This document shows positions 1 to 8,365 of a stretch of 16,641 nt of DNA, piece after piece. The position numbers and the translations under genes are program-made. The stretch is from an uncultured Polaribacter sp. (lineage in GTDB: Bacteria > Bacteroidota > Bacteroidia > Flavobacteriales > Flavobacteriaceae). The notes beneath the pieces were generated by a model, which saw only the letters and a program-made list of their open reading frames with translations, did not search any database and was not told the origin of the DNA. Numbering within the stretch: position 1 is the stretch's first letter; each line of letters opens with the position of its first letter. The DNA lies in NCBI GenBank assembly GCA_937936695.1, contig CALHCK010000157.1:1-16641 (forward strand), in the 5' to 3' direction.

Positions 1-1512
1 CTTACTAATAGGTTTTATTTTTATGTTTTTGTAAAATGCTTCTGCTGCCTCAGATTGTATTTGTAGTTTACCACTATTAACCGGTATTGTTTTTCCATTA
101 ATATCGTATCGTGCATTTTTAACAACATTTACCACCTTACCATTTACAATATGCAAACTAGTAGTACCTACACAAATAAGCTCAAAAGTATTCCACTCTC
201 CATTCTTTTTTTCATGAGAAACACTTCTTTTTACATAAGAAGACGGGAATTTTTTACTTTTAAAAGAATGTAATTCTGCTTTTGGGTTGTATATAAATTG
301 CTTTTTACCGTTTTCTACTTTTTTTCTTTCGGAATGTACATCTCCATAAACATCTCCCAATGCATAAAAATCTCCACAATCTCCTTCTTGTACCTGAAAC
401 TCCAAACTATGCATCCAAACATTCCAAAAAGCACCCTGTGTACCCTGGCAATGATACAAAATACCATTGTCCATTTTTCTTTTTAACCTTGGTTCCCATT
501 TTTTATTCCCCCATTTAAATTGCGCCTTTAAATGATAATTACCATACTCTTCTTTAGTAGTTAAACCACCGTATATTTCTCCAGAAATTTTAAGAATAGT
601 TTCACCATTTTCATCAATTGTAGAAAACACTTTTTTTACATCATTATTAATTCCTAAAGGTTTTCCAGATTTACCATCTTTACTTTTTTCTACTCCAGTT
701 ATATCTACAGATTCGTGCGGAGAGCCTATAAACGTATCCCAATTACTTAAATTTTTATCCAATAAATTTTTCCATCCTTTTTCTAAAGGAACATCTATTT
801 CTTTTGCTGCCCAACTAACAGCTTTTTTAATATGGTTTACAAAACCAGGGTTAGAATAAATAGCATTGGTATGCCCCATTCCTGTATAAAACACTCTACC
901 TCCTTCGTAATATTGATACCAAGAAATAGGATGCGATTTATCTTTCTTTTTCCCTTTATAAGAAGTATCATCTAATGTTAATAACACATTAACACGCTTT
1001 AATACTGGTGCTTTAAAATTATACCACTCATCTTTTACCGTAAATCTGTTTTCTAAATGTGCTATAGACGGATGATTACATTCTTTATGCACATCTAATG
1101 TTGCCGGTTGTACTTTAGGATGACTTTTAAACTGAGCTCCTACCATTTGGTAATACCAAGGCCAATTAAATTCTGTATCAGAAGCTGCATGAATACCTAC
1201 AAAACCTCCTCCAAAATTTATATATTTTTTAAATGCTTTTCTAGAAGCTGCATCTAAAACATCTAAAGTGGTATTTAAAAAAACAACTACATCAATATCT
1301 TTTAATTTGTCTGTAGTAATATCTGTAGTTTCTTCAGAAAATAAAACATTCCATTTTTCTTGCGCTCCCCATGTTTTAAAAGCTTGTTTACCGGTATCTA
1401 TAGATCTATGCCTAAAACCTGCTGTTTTAGTATACACCAAAACATTAACTTGGCTAAACAATGCGTTGCATACAAAAACTGCAAAAATTACACTTAAAAT
1501 TCTTTTTATCAT
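1..1512 (-). CDS. Secreted ThuA-like / DUF1080 two-domain sugar protein (3' end beyond window)
   Basis: Reading leftwards from ATG at 1512-1510, the frame stays open for 504 codons to the window edge, so the C-terminus is missing, probably by only a few residues. The protein starts MIKRILSVIFAVFVCNALFSQ, a typical signal peptide with no lipobox cysteine, so export to the periplasm is expected. Residues about 22-235 match the ThuA-like fold (VNVLVYTKTAGFRHRSI at the start, GGGFVGIHAASDT near 92-105, GRVFYTGMGHT near 205). Residues about 240-504 match DUF1080, now called the 3-keto-disaccharide hydrolase domain (GWKNLLDKNLSNWDTFIG start, later MDNGILYHCQG and WMHSLEFQVQEGDCGD). The pairing is common in Bacteroidota and Planctomycetota. 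By inference from the families it acts on oxidised (3-keto) disaccharides or glycosides; the substrate cannot be read from sequence. A strong promoter lies just upstream. Confidence 0.88.
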   Translation of the reverse strand, partial: MIKRILSVIFAVFVCNALFSQVNVLVYTKTAGFRHRSIDTGKQAFKTWGAQEKWNVLFSEETTDITTDKLKDIDVVVFLNTTLDVLDAASRKAFKKYINFGGGFVGIHAASDTEFNWPWYYQMVGAQFKSHPKVQPATLDVHKECNHPSIAHLENRFTVKDEWYNFKAPVLKRVNVLLTLDDTSYKGKKKDKSHPISWYQYYEGGRVFYTGMGHTNAIYSNPGFVNHIKKAVSWAAKEIDVPLEKGWKNLLDKNLSNWDTFIGSPHESVDITGVEKSKDGKSGKPLGINNDVKKVFSTIDENGETILKISGEIYGGLTTKEEYGNYHLKAQFKWGNKKWEPRLKRKMDNGILYHCQGTQGAFWNVWMHSLEFQVQEGDCGDFYALGDVYGDVHSERKKVENGKKQFIYNPKAELHSFKSKKFPSSYVKRSVSHEKKNGEWNTFELICVGTTSLHIVNGKVVNVVKNARYDINGKTIPVNSGKLQIQSEAAEAFYKNIKIKPISK

Positions 1513-1531
1513 CTGTAGTTAATTTAAAACT

Positions 1532-1562
1532 CAAAGATATTTTTTTACCATGCTATGTACAA
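1532..1562 (-). promoter_or_regulatory. Bacteroidota-type promoter of the ThuA/DUF1080 gene
   Basis: On the minus strand the -7 element TATCTTTG (1539-1532, fits TAnnTTTG) follows a TTG -33 element (1562-1560) with a 20-base spacer. Transcription would begin near 1525, about 13 bases before the ATG at 1512. The spacing matches the Bacteroidota primary sigma factor consensus. Confidence 0.65.
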
Positions 1563-1631
1563 GAGAAACAACAGGCACAACTCTTATATATTTGTTAATT
1601 TTTATAAAAACCAAATACTTTTCTTAAAATA

Positions 1632-1662
1632 TTGTAAAACAACTTGCTAATTTTTACATTTG
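1632..1662 (+). promoter_or_regulatory. Bacteroidota-type promoter of yebC
   Basis: TTG (1632-1634) and TACATTTG (1655-1662, fits TAnnTTTG) are separated by 20 bases, the same spacer as the divergent promoter 70 bases to the left. The start site should be near 1667-1669, giving a leader of about 27 bases before the yebC ATG at 1695. Confidence 0.65.
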
Positions 1663-1694
1663 TGCAGAGTTAATTAAAAAATATATTTTTAGAA

Positions 1695-2408
1695 ATGGGT
1701 AGAGCATTTGAGTTTAGGAAAGCAAGAAAAATGAAACGTTGGTCTGCAATGGCAAAAACTTTTACCAGAATTGGTAAAGACATTGTAATGGCTGTTAAAG
1801 AAGGTGGTCCTAATCCTGATACAAACTCTCGTTTGCGTGCAGTTATACAAAACGCTAAGGCAGCAAACATGCCTAAAGATAATGTAGAGCGTGCTATAAA
1901 AAAGGCAACAGACAAAGACACTGCCAACTATAAAGAAACTCTTTTTGAAGGATATGCACCACACGGAATTGCAATTCTGTTAGAAACTGCTACAGATAAC
2001 AACAACAGAACAGTAGCTAACGTTAGAGCTGCTTTTAATAAATGCGATGGTAATTTAGGAACTTCTGGTTCTGTTGTATTTATGTTTGACCATACTTGTA
2101 ATTTTACTGTTAGCAAAAACAACATTTCTGATTTAGAAGAATTAGAGTTAGAGTTAATTGATTTTGAAGTTGAAGAAGTATTTAACGACGAAGAAGGGGT
2201 AATTATTTATGCGCCTTTTGAGCAATTTGGTTCTTTACAAAGTTATTTTGAAGATAATGGTATAGAAATTTTATCTTCTGGTTTTGAGAGAATTCCTACA
2301 ACTACTACAAAACTTACCGAAGACCAGCAAGCAGACGTAGAAAAATTATTAGAAAAATTAGAAGAAGATGATGATGTACAAAACGTATATCACTCTATGG
2401 AAATGTAA
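1695..2408 (+). CDS. yebC: YebC/PmpR family protein (Bacteroidota variant)
   Basis: 237 residues, full length for the family (about 235-250). The N-terminus MGRAFEFRKARKMKRWSAMAK is the Bacteroidota version of the usual MAGHSKWANIKHRK start. Other conserved segments are GGPNPDTNSRLRAVIQNAK (about 37-55), MPKDNVERAIKKA (about 59-71) and EGYAPHGIAILLE (about 84-96). An acidic stretch rich in Asp/Glu lies near 145-165. Family members were first described as DNA-binding regulators (PmpR, YebC) and have more recently been linked to ribosome function at difficult sequences such as proline stretches, so the old label 'transcriptional regulator' should be used with care. It is monocistronic here: its own promoter lies upstream and a strong hairpin terminator follows at 2434. 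Confidence 0.95.
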   Translation: MGRAFEFRKARKMKRWSAMAKTFTRIGKDIVMAVKEGGPNPDTNSRLRAVIQNAKAANMPKDNVERAIKKATDKDTANYKETLFEGYAPHGIAILLETATDNNNRTVANVRAAFNKCDGNLGTSGSVVFMFDHTCNFTVSKNNISDLEELELELIDFEVEEVFNDEEGVIIYAPFEQFGSLQSYFEDNGIEILSSGFERIPTTTTKLTEDQQADVEKLLEKLEEDDDVQNVYHSMEM

Positions 2409-2433
2409 TTATTTACATTTTTTAATAAAATAC

Positions 2434-2468
2434 AAAGACCTAAGATATATTTCTTAGGTCTTTTCTTT
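2434..2468. terminator. Bidirectional intrinsic terminator between yebC and the DUF2851 gene
   Basis: A perfect 12-bp stem (2434-2445 AAAGACCTAAGA paired with 2452-2463 TCTTAGGTCTTT) encloses a 6-base loop. It is followed on the plus strand by a T-rich run (2461-2468) and on the minus strand by CTTTGTATTTTATT. It sits between two converging genes and overlaps the last codons and stop of the DUF2851 gene, so it probably serves both. Confidence 0.85.
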
Positions 2469-3731
2469 TAAAATAGTAAGTCCTAAGGCACATTGTAAAC
2501 ATCGTTTTTTTGCACAATAATTATTTTTTAATTCTAATAAAGACTGTGTTTCAAAAGCACTTTCAGAAGTTATTTTAAGCGTTTTAAATTTAGAGATTAT
2601 ACTGTTTTTTTCGGGTTTAATATTTTTTATAATAGCCAATATTTCATCTTCACAAGCTCCTTTTTTATTTTTCTGATATAAAAATTTTAACGGAATAATT
2701 GTATTGATAATTAATAAATCTACAAACGGTTTTGTTATTTTTTTTGGTGATGATTTAGCCTCTTTTTCAAAAGTATAATGTGTTTTCCAAAACATTGGTA
2801 CATCAACAGAAAACAAATCATAAAACGCTTCTAAATTATTAACTTTTATTATTTTAGAAAATAAGTTTTGATTTTTATGATACAAAGAAATCAACTGAGC
2901 TATTCTAATCGTAGGAAAATTAGAAGGACGCATTCTAAAAAACGAAAATTGTTTTTTATCTATAGGCTGTAAATCGTATTTGTGTTGTAAATACCTATAT
3001 TCTTTTTTTAATTCTGTAAAATAAGCTTCCTCTACCCTATCTTCTAAAAAACCTGCTTGACCAAAAAGTAAAGCCGCCAAGGTATTTTTGTTAAACTGAA
3101 CTTTTTTTAACACCAAATAATTAAAAGAATTTGCCAAACTTAAAAATGCCTCTCCGTTAATTTTTAACCCAAAGTTTTTAGCTAACATTTTAAATAAAAC
3201 CGCTTCAAAATCGTTATTACACGCATTTAAAAATTCTTTTATTTCGTTAGACTTTCGTTCTAACCGCTCAAAAAACAAGCGTTCTTTCCAATTATTTAAT
3301 ATAAAACTATCTACAGATGCAATTTCGTTTTCACAAAAAATCCATCGAGGTTGCGCTGTAAATAGATTTTTATAATTTTTTACAGTTAATGGCAACACAA
3401 CATCTTTTAAAATCAAAGTAGGTATTTTTGTGTTATTTTTCATAAAAACAGGTACATCATCCTCCCAAACAACATGTAAAATAACAGCATCGTAATTTTT
3501 ATCTACTTCGTGATGATGTGCATACCAATCTGATGATTTTAAATGAATTTCTACATTGCCTGCCCAAAGTTGATTGTCTATTTTTATTTGTGCATTTTTA
3601 AAATCTGGTCCAGCATTGGTGTTATATATTCCTTTTTTTATTACAGAAATAAGGTTGTTTTGTGTAGTTTTTAAATTTGTTGTTGCAAATAACTGATACC
3701 TCCATACATAGTGCAAAAAATCTTCATTCAT
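2454..3731 (-). CDS. DUF2851 family protein
   Basis: 425 residues, the usual length for this Bacteroidota family. The N-terminal part has the family signature: MNEDFLHYVWRYQLF, then GPDFKNAQIKID, WAGNVEIHLKSSDW and HHHEVDKNYDAVILHVVWE with its several histidines. The C-terminus carries a cysteine cluster, YCAKKRCLQCALG (C-x4-C-x2-C), that could bind metal. No signal peptide or membrane segment is visible, so it is probably cytoplasmic. No function has been established for the family that I know of. The GxD and EIHxxSxDW motifs in the N-terminal half suggest a nuclease-like metal-binding site, but that is speculation. The gene is divergent from the nitroreductase gene across 111 bases; no convincing TAnnTTTG was found on its own side. 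Confidence 0.9.
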   Translation of the reverse strand: MNEDFLHYVWRYQLFATTNLKTTQNNLISVIKKGIYNTNAGPDFKNAQIKIDNQLWAGNVEIHLKSSDWYAHHHEVDKNYDAVILHVVWEDDVPVFMKNNTKIPTLILKDVVLPLTVKNYKNLFTAQPRWIFCENEIASVDSFILNNWKERLFFERLERKSNEIKEFLNACNNDFEAVLFKMLAKNFGLKINGEAFLSLANSFNYLVLKKVQFNKNTLAALLFGQAGFLEDRVEEAYFTELKKEYRYLQHKYDLQPIDKKQFSFFRMRPSNFPTIRIAQLISLYHKNQNLFSKIIKVNNLEAFYDLFSVDVPMFWKTHYTFEKEAKSSPKKITKPFVDLLIINTIIPLKFLYQKNKKGACEDEILAIIKNIKPEKNSIISKFKTLKITSESAFETQSLLELKNNYCAKKRCLQCALGLTILKEKT

Positions 3732-3798
3732 AGCTTTTTATACCTAAAATACAAAAAAAATGATGGTTTTATAAATTTTTATAATTGAGTTAACGGTA

Positions 3799-3825
3799 TT
3801 GATGAACTAGATTCGCTTATTTTTG
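3799..3825 (+). promoter_or_regulatory. Probable promoter of the nitroreductase-pepD pair
   Basis: TATTTTTG (3818-3825) fits the TAnnTTTG -7 element and lies 17 bases before the ATG at 3843. The nearest TTG -33 candidate is at 3799-3801 with a 16-base spacer, shorter than the 19-21 usually seen, so the -7 call is firmer than the -33 call. Confidence 0.45.
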
Positions 3826-3842
3826 CATTTTAAATCACAGAA

Positions 3843-4475
3843 ATGAATATTATAGATAGTTTAAAATGGCGTTATGCTGTTAAAAAATTCGACTCAGAAA
3901 AACAACTTTCTGATTCGCAAATAAATACACTTAAAGAAGCCTTTAATTTAACCGCTACATCTTACGGTTTACAGCCTCTTAAATTAGTAATTGTTAAGAA
4001 TAAAGAAATTCAACAACAACTTGTACCACATTCTTGGAATCAGCAACAAGTTTTACAAGTTTCTCATCTTTTAGTAATTTGTACAAAAGATAATTTTACT
4101 ACCAAAGAAGTAACTAATTATTTTAATTTAGTACAAAAATTAAGAAATACTCCTGATGACGTTATTACTCCTTTTAAAGAGTTTTTAACTGCTGAAATCA
4201 GCAAAAAAACGCAAGAAGAATTATTTCTTTGGAACAAAAATCAAGCATATATTGCTCTTGGAAACTTACTTACCGTTTGTGCTATAGAAAAAATAGACAC
4301 TTGCCCAATGGAAGGGTTTACACCTGAAAAATATGACGAGGTTTTAAACTTAAAAGAGCAAAATTTAAAATCTGTTTTAGTACTTCCTGTTGGTTTTAGA
4401 GCTAACGATGACTATATGAAAGATTTAAAGAAAATTAGAAAAGAAACGCAAGAAACTATTTTAGAAATAAATTAA
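3843..4475 (+). CDS. NAD(P)H-dependent nitroreductase-family flavoprotein (NfsB-like)
   Basis: 210 residues, the length of the NfsB/DrgA branch of the nitroreductase superfamily. These are FMN-binding homodimers that reduce nitro compounds, quinones or dihydropteridines using NAD(P)H. Visible marks are the N-terminal LKWRYAVKKFD, equivalent to the R-x-S/A-x-K-x-F FMN phosphate-binding segment; TATSYGLQPLKLVIV (about 38-52), matching the PSSxxxQPW-type substrate/FMN loop; NQAYIALGNLLTVCAIEKIDTCPMEGF (about 138-164), the conserved helix and loop; and VLPVGFR near the end. It is cytoplasmic. The real substrate cannot be told from sequence. pepD follows after 27 bases with no terminator, so the two are probably co-transcribed. 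Confidence 0.9.
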   Translation: MNIIDSLKWRYAVKKFDSEKQLSDSQINTLKEAFNLTATSYGLQPLKLVIVKNKEIQQQLVPHSWNQQQVLQVSHLLVICTKDNFTTKEVTNYFNLVQKLRNTPDDVITPFKEFLTAEISKKTQEELFLWNKNQAYIALGNLLTVCAIEKIDTCPMEGFTPEKYDEVLNLKEQNLKSVLVLPVGFRANDDYMKDLKKIRKETQETILEIN

Positions 4476-4502
4476 TACATCTTAAAAAAACATCCTATTT
4501 AA

Positions 4503-5963
4503 ATGAGTAAAGCAGTAAGAAATTTAGAACCAAAAGTTGTGTGGAATCATTTTGCAGATATAAATGCAGTACCTCGTCCTTCTAAAAAAGAAGCCCGTAT
4601 TATACAATTTATGGTAGATTTTGGTAAAAAGCTTCAACTTGAAACTTTTGTTGATAAAATAGGAAATGTTATTATAAGGAAACCAGCAACAGAAGGTTTA
4701 GAAAATAAAAAAACAGTGACTTTGCAAAGCCATTTAGACATGGTACATCAAAAAAATACAGATACTGTTTTTGATTTTGATAAAGAGGGTATTAAAATGA
4801 TTGTTGATGGAGATTGGGTAACTGCAGAAGGTACTACTTTAGGTGCAGACAATGGTTTAGGTGTTGCTGCAATTATGGCTATTTTATCTTCAACAGATCT
4901 AAAACACCCAAATATAGAAGCTTTATTTACAATTGATGAAGAAACTGGAATGACAGGTGCTATGGGCTTAGAAGCAAATATTTTAACTGGTGATATTTTA
5001 CTAAACCTAGATACCGAAGAAGATGATGAAATAGGAATGGGATGTGCTGGTGGTGTAGATATTACATCTACAAGAAATTATTCTGAAGAAAAAACACCTG
5101 AAAACTCATCTGGATTTTTAATAGCTGTTAAAGGTTTATTAGGGGGGCATTCTGGTGTAGATATTATAAAAGAATTAGGAAACGCAAACAAAATAATGAA
5201 TCGTTTATTGTTTGATGGTTTTACAAATTATGGTTTGCGTATAGCTTCTATAAACGGAGGTAGTTTACGTAATGCAATACCTAGAGAAAGTGCTGCTTTT
5301 GTTAGTGTAGATACTATTTCTAAAGAAGCTTTTCTTTTTGAAACAAACCTACTTATTAACACTATTAAACAAGAGTTTGCGTCTAAAGAACCTAATCTTT
5401 ATATAACTATTGAAGAAACTACTATTCCTGAAAAAGTAATGGATTTAGGGGTGCAAGAAGGTCTTTTAAAATCTATTTATGCTGCTCATAATGGAGTTTA
5501 TAGAATGAGTCCGGATATTAAAAATCTAGTAGAAACATCTAATAATATAGCTAAAGTAGTTGTTGCTAACGGGCAAATAAAAATAGATTGTTTAACACGT
5601 TCATCCTCAGAAACCAATAGATTAGATTTAGCTAACTCTTTAAAATCGGCATTTGAATTATCTGGTTTTCAAGTAGAATTCTCTGGAGAATATCCTGGTT
5701 GGCAACCAAATATAGATTCTGAAATATTGACAGTTGTTAGTAATTTATATGAAAAATTACATGGCGAAAAAGCACATGTAGCTGCATGTCATGCAGGTTT
5801 AGAGTGTGGAATTTTAGGACAAAATTACCCAAAAATGGATATGGTTTCTTTTGGACCAACTATTTTAGGTGCGCATTCTCCAGACGAAAGAGCTAGTATT
5901 TCATCTACTCAAAAATTCTGGAACTTTTTAGTACATATTTTAGAAAACATTCCTAATAAATAA
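4503..5963 (+). CDS. pepD: Aminoacyl-histidine dipeptidase (peptidase D, M20C)
   Basis: 486 residues, full length for PepD. Expected di-zinc M20 residues are visible: His77 and Asp79 in TLQSHLDMVHQ, bridging Asp116 in TTLGADNGLGVAA, catalytic Glu146 and metal-binding Glu147 in FTIDEETGMTGA, Asp170 in LLNLDTEEDDEIGMGCAGG, and His458 in ILGAHSPDERAS. A dimerisation lid domain lies between about 190 and 370. The enzyme cleaves dipeptides such as Xaa-His and carnosine in the cytoplasm, aiding peptide nutrition. The gene has a six-G run at 5142-5147 that is unusual in such AT-rich DNA but keeps the frame open. It follows the nitroreductase gene by 27 bases. Confidence 0.95.
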   Translation: MSKAVRNLEPKVVWNHFADINAVPRPSKKEARIIQFMVDFGKKLQLETFVDKIGNVIIRKPATEGLENKKTVTLQSHLDMVHQKNTDTVFDFDKEGIKMIVDGDWVTAEGTTLGADNGLGVAAIMAILSSTDLKHPNIEALFTIDEETGMTGAMGLEANILTGDILLNLDTEEDDEIGMGCAGGVDITSTRNYSEEKTPENSSGFLIAVKGLLGGHSGVDIIKELGNANKIMNRLLFDGFTNYGLRIASINGGSLRNAIPRESAAFVSVDTISKEAFLFETNLLINTIKQEFASKEPNLYITIEETTIPEKVMDLGVQEGLLKSIYAAHNGVYRMSPDIKNLVETSNNIAKVVVANGQIKIDCLTRSSSETNRLDLANSLKSAFELSGFQVEFSGEYPGWQPNIDSEILTVVSNLYEKLHGEKAHVAACHAGLECGILGQNYPKMDMVSFGPTILGAHSPDERASISSTQKFWNFLVHILENIPNK

Positions 5964-5977
5964 TTGTTTAAAAAAAT

Positions 5978-5985
5978 TACGTTTG
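5978..5985 (+). promoter_or_regulatory. Possible -7 element for the parA operon
   Basis: TACGTTTG fits TAnnTTTG exactly and would give a leader of about 130 bases before parA. No TTG lies at the proper distance upstream, so either the promoter is extended -7 only, or it needs an activator, or the true promoter is elsewhere. A weaker TACTTTTT lies at 6094-6101, nearer the ATG. The rest of this 159-base gap holds only AT-rich sequence and an 8-base palindrome, TGTTAACA, at 6050-6057. Confidence 0.35.
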
Positions 5986-6122
5986 CATTTTTTTCATCCA
6001 AAAAAAACTTTATAAAAATCAAAATAAAAAGTTTAAATAAATATGGTTTTGTTAACATCTTTCATTTTATATAAACAGAAAAAAATGTAATTTTACTTTT
6101 TACAAAATTCAACCTCTACAAA

Positions 6123-6887
6123 ATGGGAAAAATAATTGCTATTGCAAATCAAAAAGGTGGTGTTGGTAAAACAACAACAAGCGTAAACCTTGCTGCATCT
6201 TTAGGCGTTTTAGAAAAGAAAGTTTTATTAATAGACGCAGATCCACAAGCAAACGCTACCTCTGGTTTGGGTGTAGATGTAGATGCTGTAGAATACGGAA
6301 CTTATCAGGTTTTAGAGCATACAATATCTGCAAAAGAAGCAATTGTAGAAACCAGTTCTCCTAACGTATCTATAATACCAGCTCATATAGATTTGGTTGC
6401 CATAGAAATAGAATTGGTAGACAAGCAAGATAGAGAATACATGCTAAAGAAAACTTTAGGTGATTTAAAAGATGAATTTGATTATATTTTAATTGACTGT
6501 GCACCTTCTTTAGGTTTAATAACCTTAAACTCTTTGGTAGCTGCAGATTCTGTTATTATACCTATTCAGTGCGAATATTTTGCTTTAGAGGGATTGGGTA
6601 AATTATTGAACACCATAAAAAGTGTACAAAATATTCATAACTCAGAGCTAGACATAGAAGGTTTATTATTAACCATGTTCGATTCTAGATTACGTCTTTC
6701 TAATCAAGTAGTTGATGAAGTTAGAAAACATTTTTCTAGTATGGTTTTTGATACTATTATTAGAAGAAATACCCGTTTAGGAGAAGCTCCTAGTTACGGA
6801 GAAAGTATTATTGACTACGATGCAACAAGTAAAGGTGCTGTAAATTACTTAAATTTGGCGCAAGAATTATTAAACAAGAATTCGTAA
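6123..6887 (+). CDS. parA: ParA/Soj family chromosome-partitioning ATPase
   Basis: 254 residues, typical of chromosomal Soj-type ParA, which lacks the N-terminal helix-turn-helix of plasmid ParA. The deviant Walker A box KGGVGKTTT (residues 11-19) comes first, then the switch/Walker A' segment LLIDADPQANATSG (about 35-48), and Walker B DYILIDCAPSLG (about 117-128). ATP-bound dimers bind DNA non-specifically; ParB stimulates hydrolysis, which drives movement of the replicated origin region. The start ATG fits the immediate MGKIIAIANQKGGVGK alignment. parB follows after a single base, so the two are translationally linked. It heads the parA-parB-DUF5683-dapB-lepB-WbqC operon. Confidence 0.97.
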   Translation: MGKIIAIANQKGGVGKTTTSVNLAASLGVLEKKVLLIDADPQANATSGLGVDVDAVEYGTYQVLEHTISAKEAIVETSSPNVSIIPAHIDLVAIEIELVDKQDREYMLKKTLGDLKDEFDYILIDCAPSLGLITLNSLVAADSVIIPIQCEYFALEGLGKLLNTIKSVQNIHNSELDIEGLLLTMFDSRLRLSNQVVDEVRKHFSSMVFDTIIRRNTRLGEAPSYGESIIDYDATSKGAVNYLNLAQELLNKNS

Positions 6888-6888
6888 A

Positions 6889-7773
6889 ATGGCAAAAGCA
6901 ACCAAGAAACAAGCTTTAGGAAGAGGATTATCTGCTTTGTTACAAGAATCATCTAACATTAACTCTGCATCCGATAAAAATGCAGATAAAGTGGTTGGTA
7001 GTATTATAGAAATAGAGTTAAGTCTAATTGATGTTAACCCTTACCAACCAAGAACATATTTTGATGAGGAAGCATTAAACGAACTTGCTGGTTCTATTAA
7101 AGAATTAGGTGTTATTCAGCCAATAACTGTAAGAAAACTAGAAGGTAACAAGTTTCAATTAGTTTCTGGAGAGCGTCGTTTTAGAGCCTCTAAATTAATT
7201 GGTAACACAACAGTACCTGCTTATATTAGAATAGCCAACGACCAAGAAATGCTAGAAATGGCATTGGTTGAAAATATTCAGCGTAAAAATTTAGACCCTA
7301 TAGAGGTTGCTTTATCTTACCAACGTTTAATTGATGAAATTCAATTAACACAAGAAGAACTTAGTACGCGTGTTGGTAAAAAAAGATCTACAGTTACAAA
7401 TTATTTACGCTTGTTAAAACTAGACCCTATTTTACAAACAGGTATGAGAGATGGTTTTATTTCTATGGGGCATGGGCGTGCCATGATTAATGTAGAAAAC
7501 ACAGAAGATCAGCTTGCTATTTATGAAAAGGTTTTAAAAGACAAATTATCTGTAAGACAAACAGAAGATTTAGTTAAAACCTTAAAAGCAGGTGCACCTG
7601 CCAAAGCAAAGAAAAAACAAATACCTAGTTATATAAAAGCAAGTATAAAAGATTTTAACGAATACTTTGGCAACAAAATAGACGTTACTGTTGGTAATAA
7701 TGGTAAAGGAAAAATATCGATTCCTTTTACTTCTGAAGAAGACTTTAACCGTATTAAAAACTTATTAAAATAA
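6889..7773 (+). CDS. parB: ParB/Spo0J family partition protein
   Basis: 294 residues, normal for chromosomal ParB. An N-terminal basic segment (KKQALGRGLSALL, about 6-18) is the ParA-stimulating region. The CTP-binding domain shows NPYQPRTYFDEEALNELAGSI (about 51-71), the SGERRFRASK box (about 94-103) and ALVENIQRKNLDPIE (about 125-139). The helix-turn-helix is TQEELSTRVGKKRSTVTNYLRLLKL (about 154-178). The C-terminal about 40 residues, after a lysine-rich linker, form the dimerisation domain. ParB loads at parS and spreads as a CTP-dependent clamp. No canonical parS (CACGTG core) is present in this window. Confidence 0.97.
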   Translation: MAKATKKQALGRGLSALLQESSNINSASDKNADKVVGSIIEIELSLIDVNPYQPRTYFDEEALNELAGSIKELGVIQPITVRKLEGNKFQLVSGERRFRASKLIGNTTVPAYIRIANDQEMLEMALVENIQRKNLDPIEVALSYQRLIDEIQLTQEELSTRVGKKRSTVTNYLRLLKLDPILQTGMRDGFISMGHGRAMINVENTEDQLAIYEKVLKDKLSVRQTEDLVKTLKAGAPAKAKKKQIPSYIKASIKDFNEYFGNKIDVTVGNNGKGKISIPFTSEEDFNRIKNLLK

Positions 7774-8364
7774 GTGTTTTTAAAACAATTTATAACTGTT
7801 GTATGTTTTGCTTTTTTAGCTACTAGTATTTTTGCTCAAAAAGATACGTTAGAATTAAAAAAACTACGCAAAATTAAAAAAGGGCGTATTTATAACCCTT
7901 TAACCCCATCTAAAGCTGCTTTTTATTCTGCTGTTTTTCCTGGTATGGGACAAGCGTACAACAAAAAATATTGGAAAACTCCAATTGTATGGGGAGCTTT
8001 AGGAACCAGTATCTTTTTTTACTTAGATAATAACAAAGAATTTAAAAGGTTTAGAAATGCTTTTAAACTAAGAAGCAGAAACTTACCAGATGAGTTTACA
8101 GTAATAAATGATGATGGTACCACAAGAGAAACCATATCTATAGAAACATTACAAAGAGCACAAGAACAATTAAAAGAAAACAGAGATTTATCACTTTTAT
8201 CAACTGTAATTATTTATGTTTTACAGATTGTAGAAGCTAGTGTTAATGCACATTTATTGCAATTTAACACAGATGATAATTTATCTTTTGAACCTACTTT
8301 TATTAATGACCCTATTAGAATTGAGGCACCTAAAGTAGGATTAACAATTAAATATAATTTTTAA
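7774..8364 (+). CDS. DUF5683 family exported/membrane protein
   Basis: 196 residues. The gene starts with GTG at 7774, immediately after the parB stop codon with no gap, so coupled translation is likely. MFLKQFITVVCFAFLATSIFAQ is a clear signal peptide with predicted cleavage after IFA. The DUF5683 signature follows: NPLTPSKAAFYSAVFPGMGQAYNKKYWK (about 41-68), then a hydrophobic segment (IVWGALGTSIFFYL, about 71-84) and a second one (TVIIYVLQIVEASVNAHLL, about 143-161). The GMGQxYNxxYWK motif is typical of short membrane proteins in Bacteroidota. Its function is unknown. Its place between parB and dapB recurs in flavobacteria, so an envelope role linked to growth is plausible but unproven. 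Confidence 0.9.
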   Translation: MFLKQFITVVCFAFLATSIFAQKDTLELKKLRKIKKGRIYNPLTPSKAAFYSAVFPGMGQAYNKKYWKTPIVWGALGTSIFFYLDNNKEFKRFRNAFKLRSRNLPDEFTVINDDGTTRETISIETLQRAQEQLKENRDLSLLSTVIIYVLQIVEASVNAHLLQFNTDDNLSFEPTFINDPIRIEAPKVGLTIKYNF

Positions 8365-8365
8365 A

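Noticed and set aside
298..1522. Small plus-strand open frames at 298-486 and 1268-1522.
   Set aside because: They lie antisense to the well-supported ThuA/DUF1080 gene and have no family-like sequence. The same applies to minus-strand frames inside yebC, dapB and lepB.
1587..1594. TATATTTG on the plus strand as a second yebC promoter.
   Set aside because: No TTG at the right distance upstream, and a better promoter lies nearer the gene. A chance match is likely in AT-rich DNA.
5138..5146. ATTAGGGGG inside pepD is perfectly complementary to CCCCCTAAT (12222-12230) of the candidate small RNA.
   Set aside because: Nine matching bases deep inside a coding region can occur by chance, several other GGGG runs exist in the window, and there is no extended pairing. 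Recorded only as a weak target idea.
5142..5147. Run of six G in pepD as a possible phase-variation tract.
   Set aside because: Six bases is short for slippage-driven switching, the frame is intact, and the enzyme is a housekeeping peptidase.
6003..6036. AAACTTT ... AAAGTTT inverted repeat after pepD as a terminator.
   Set aside because: The stem is short and A/T only, the loop is long and no T-run follows.
6050..6057. TGTTAACA palindrome upstream of parA as a second Crp/Fnr-type site.
   Set aside because: It is only 8 bases, with a different half-site arrangement from 12125-12140, and not placed properly before any -7 element.
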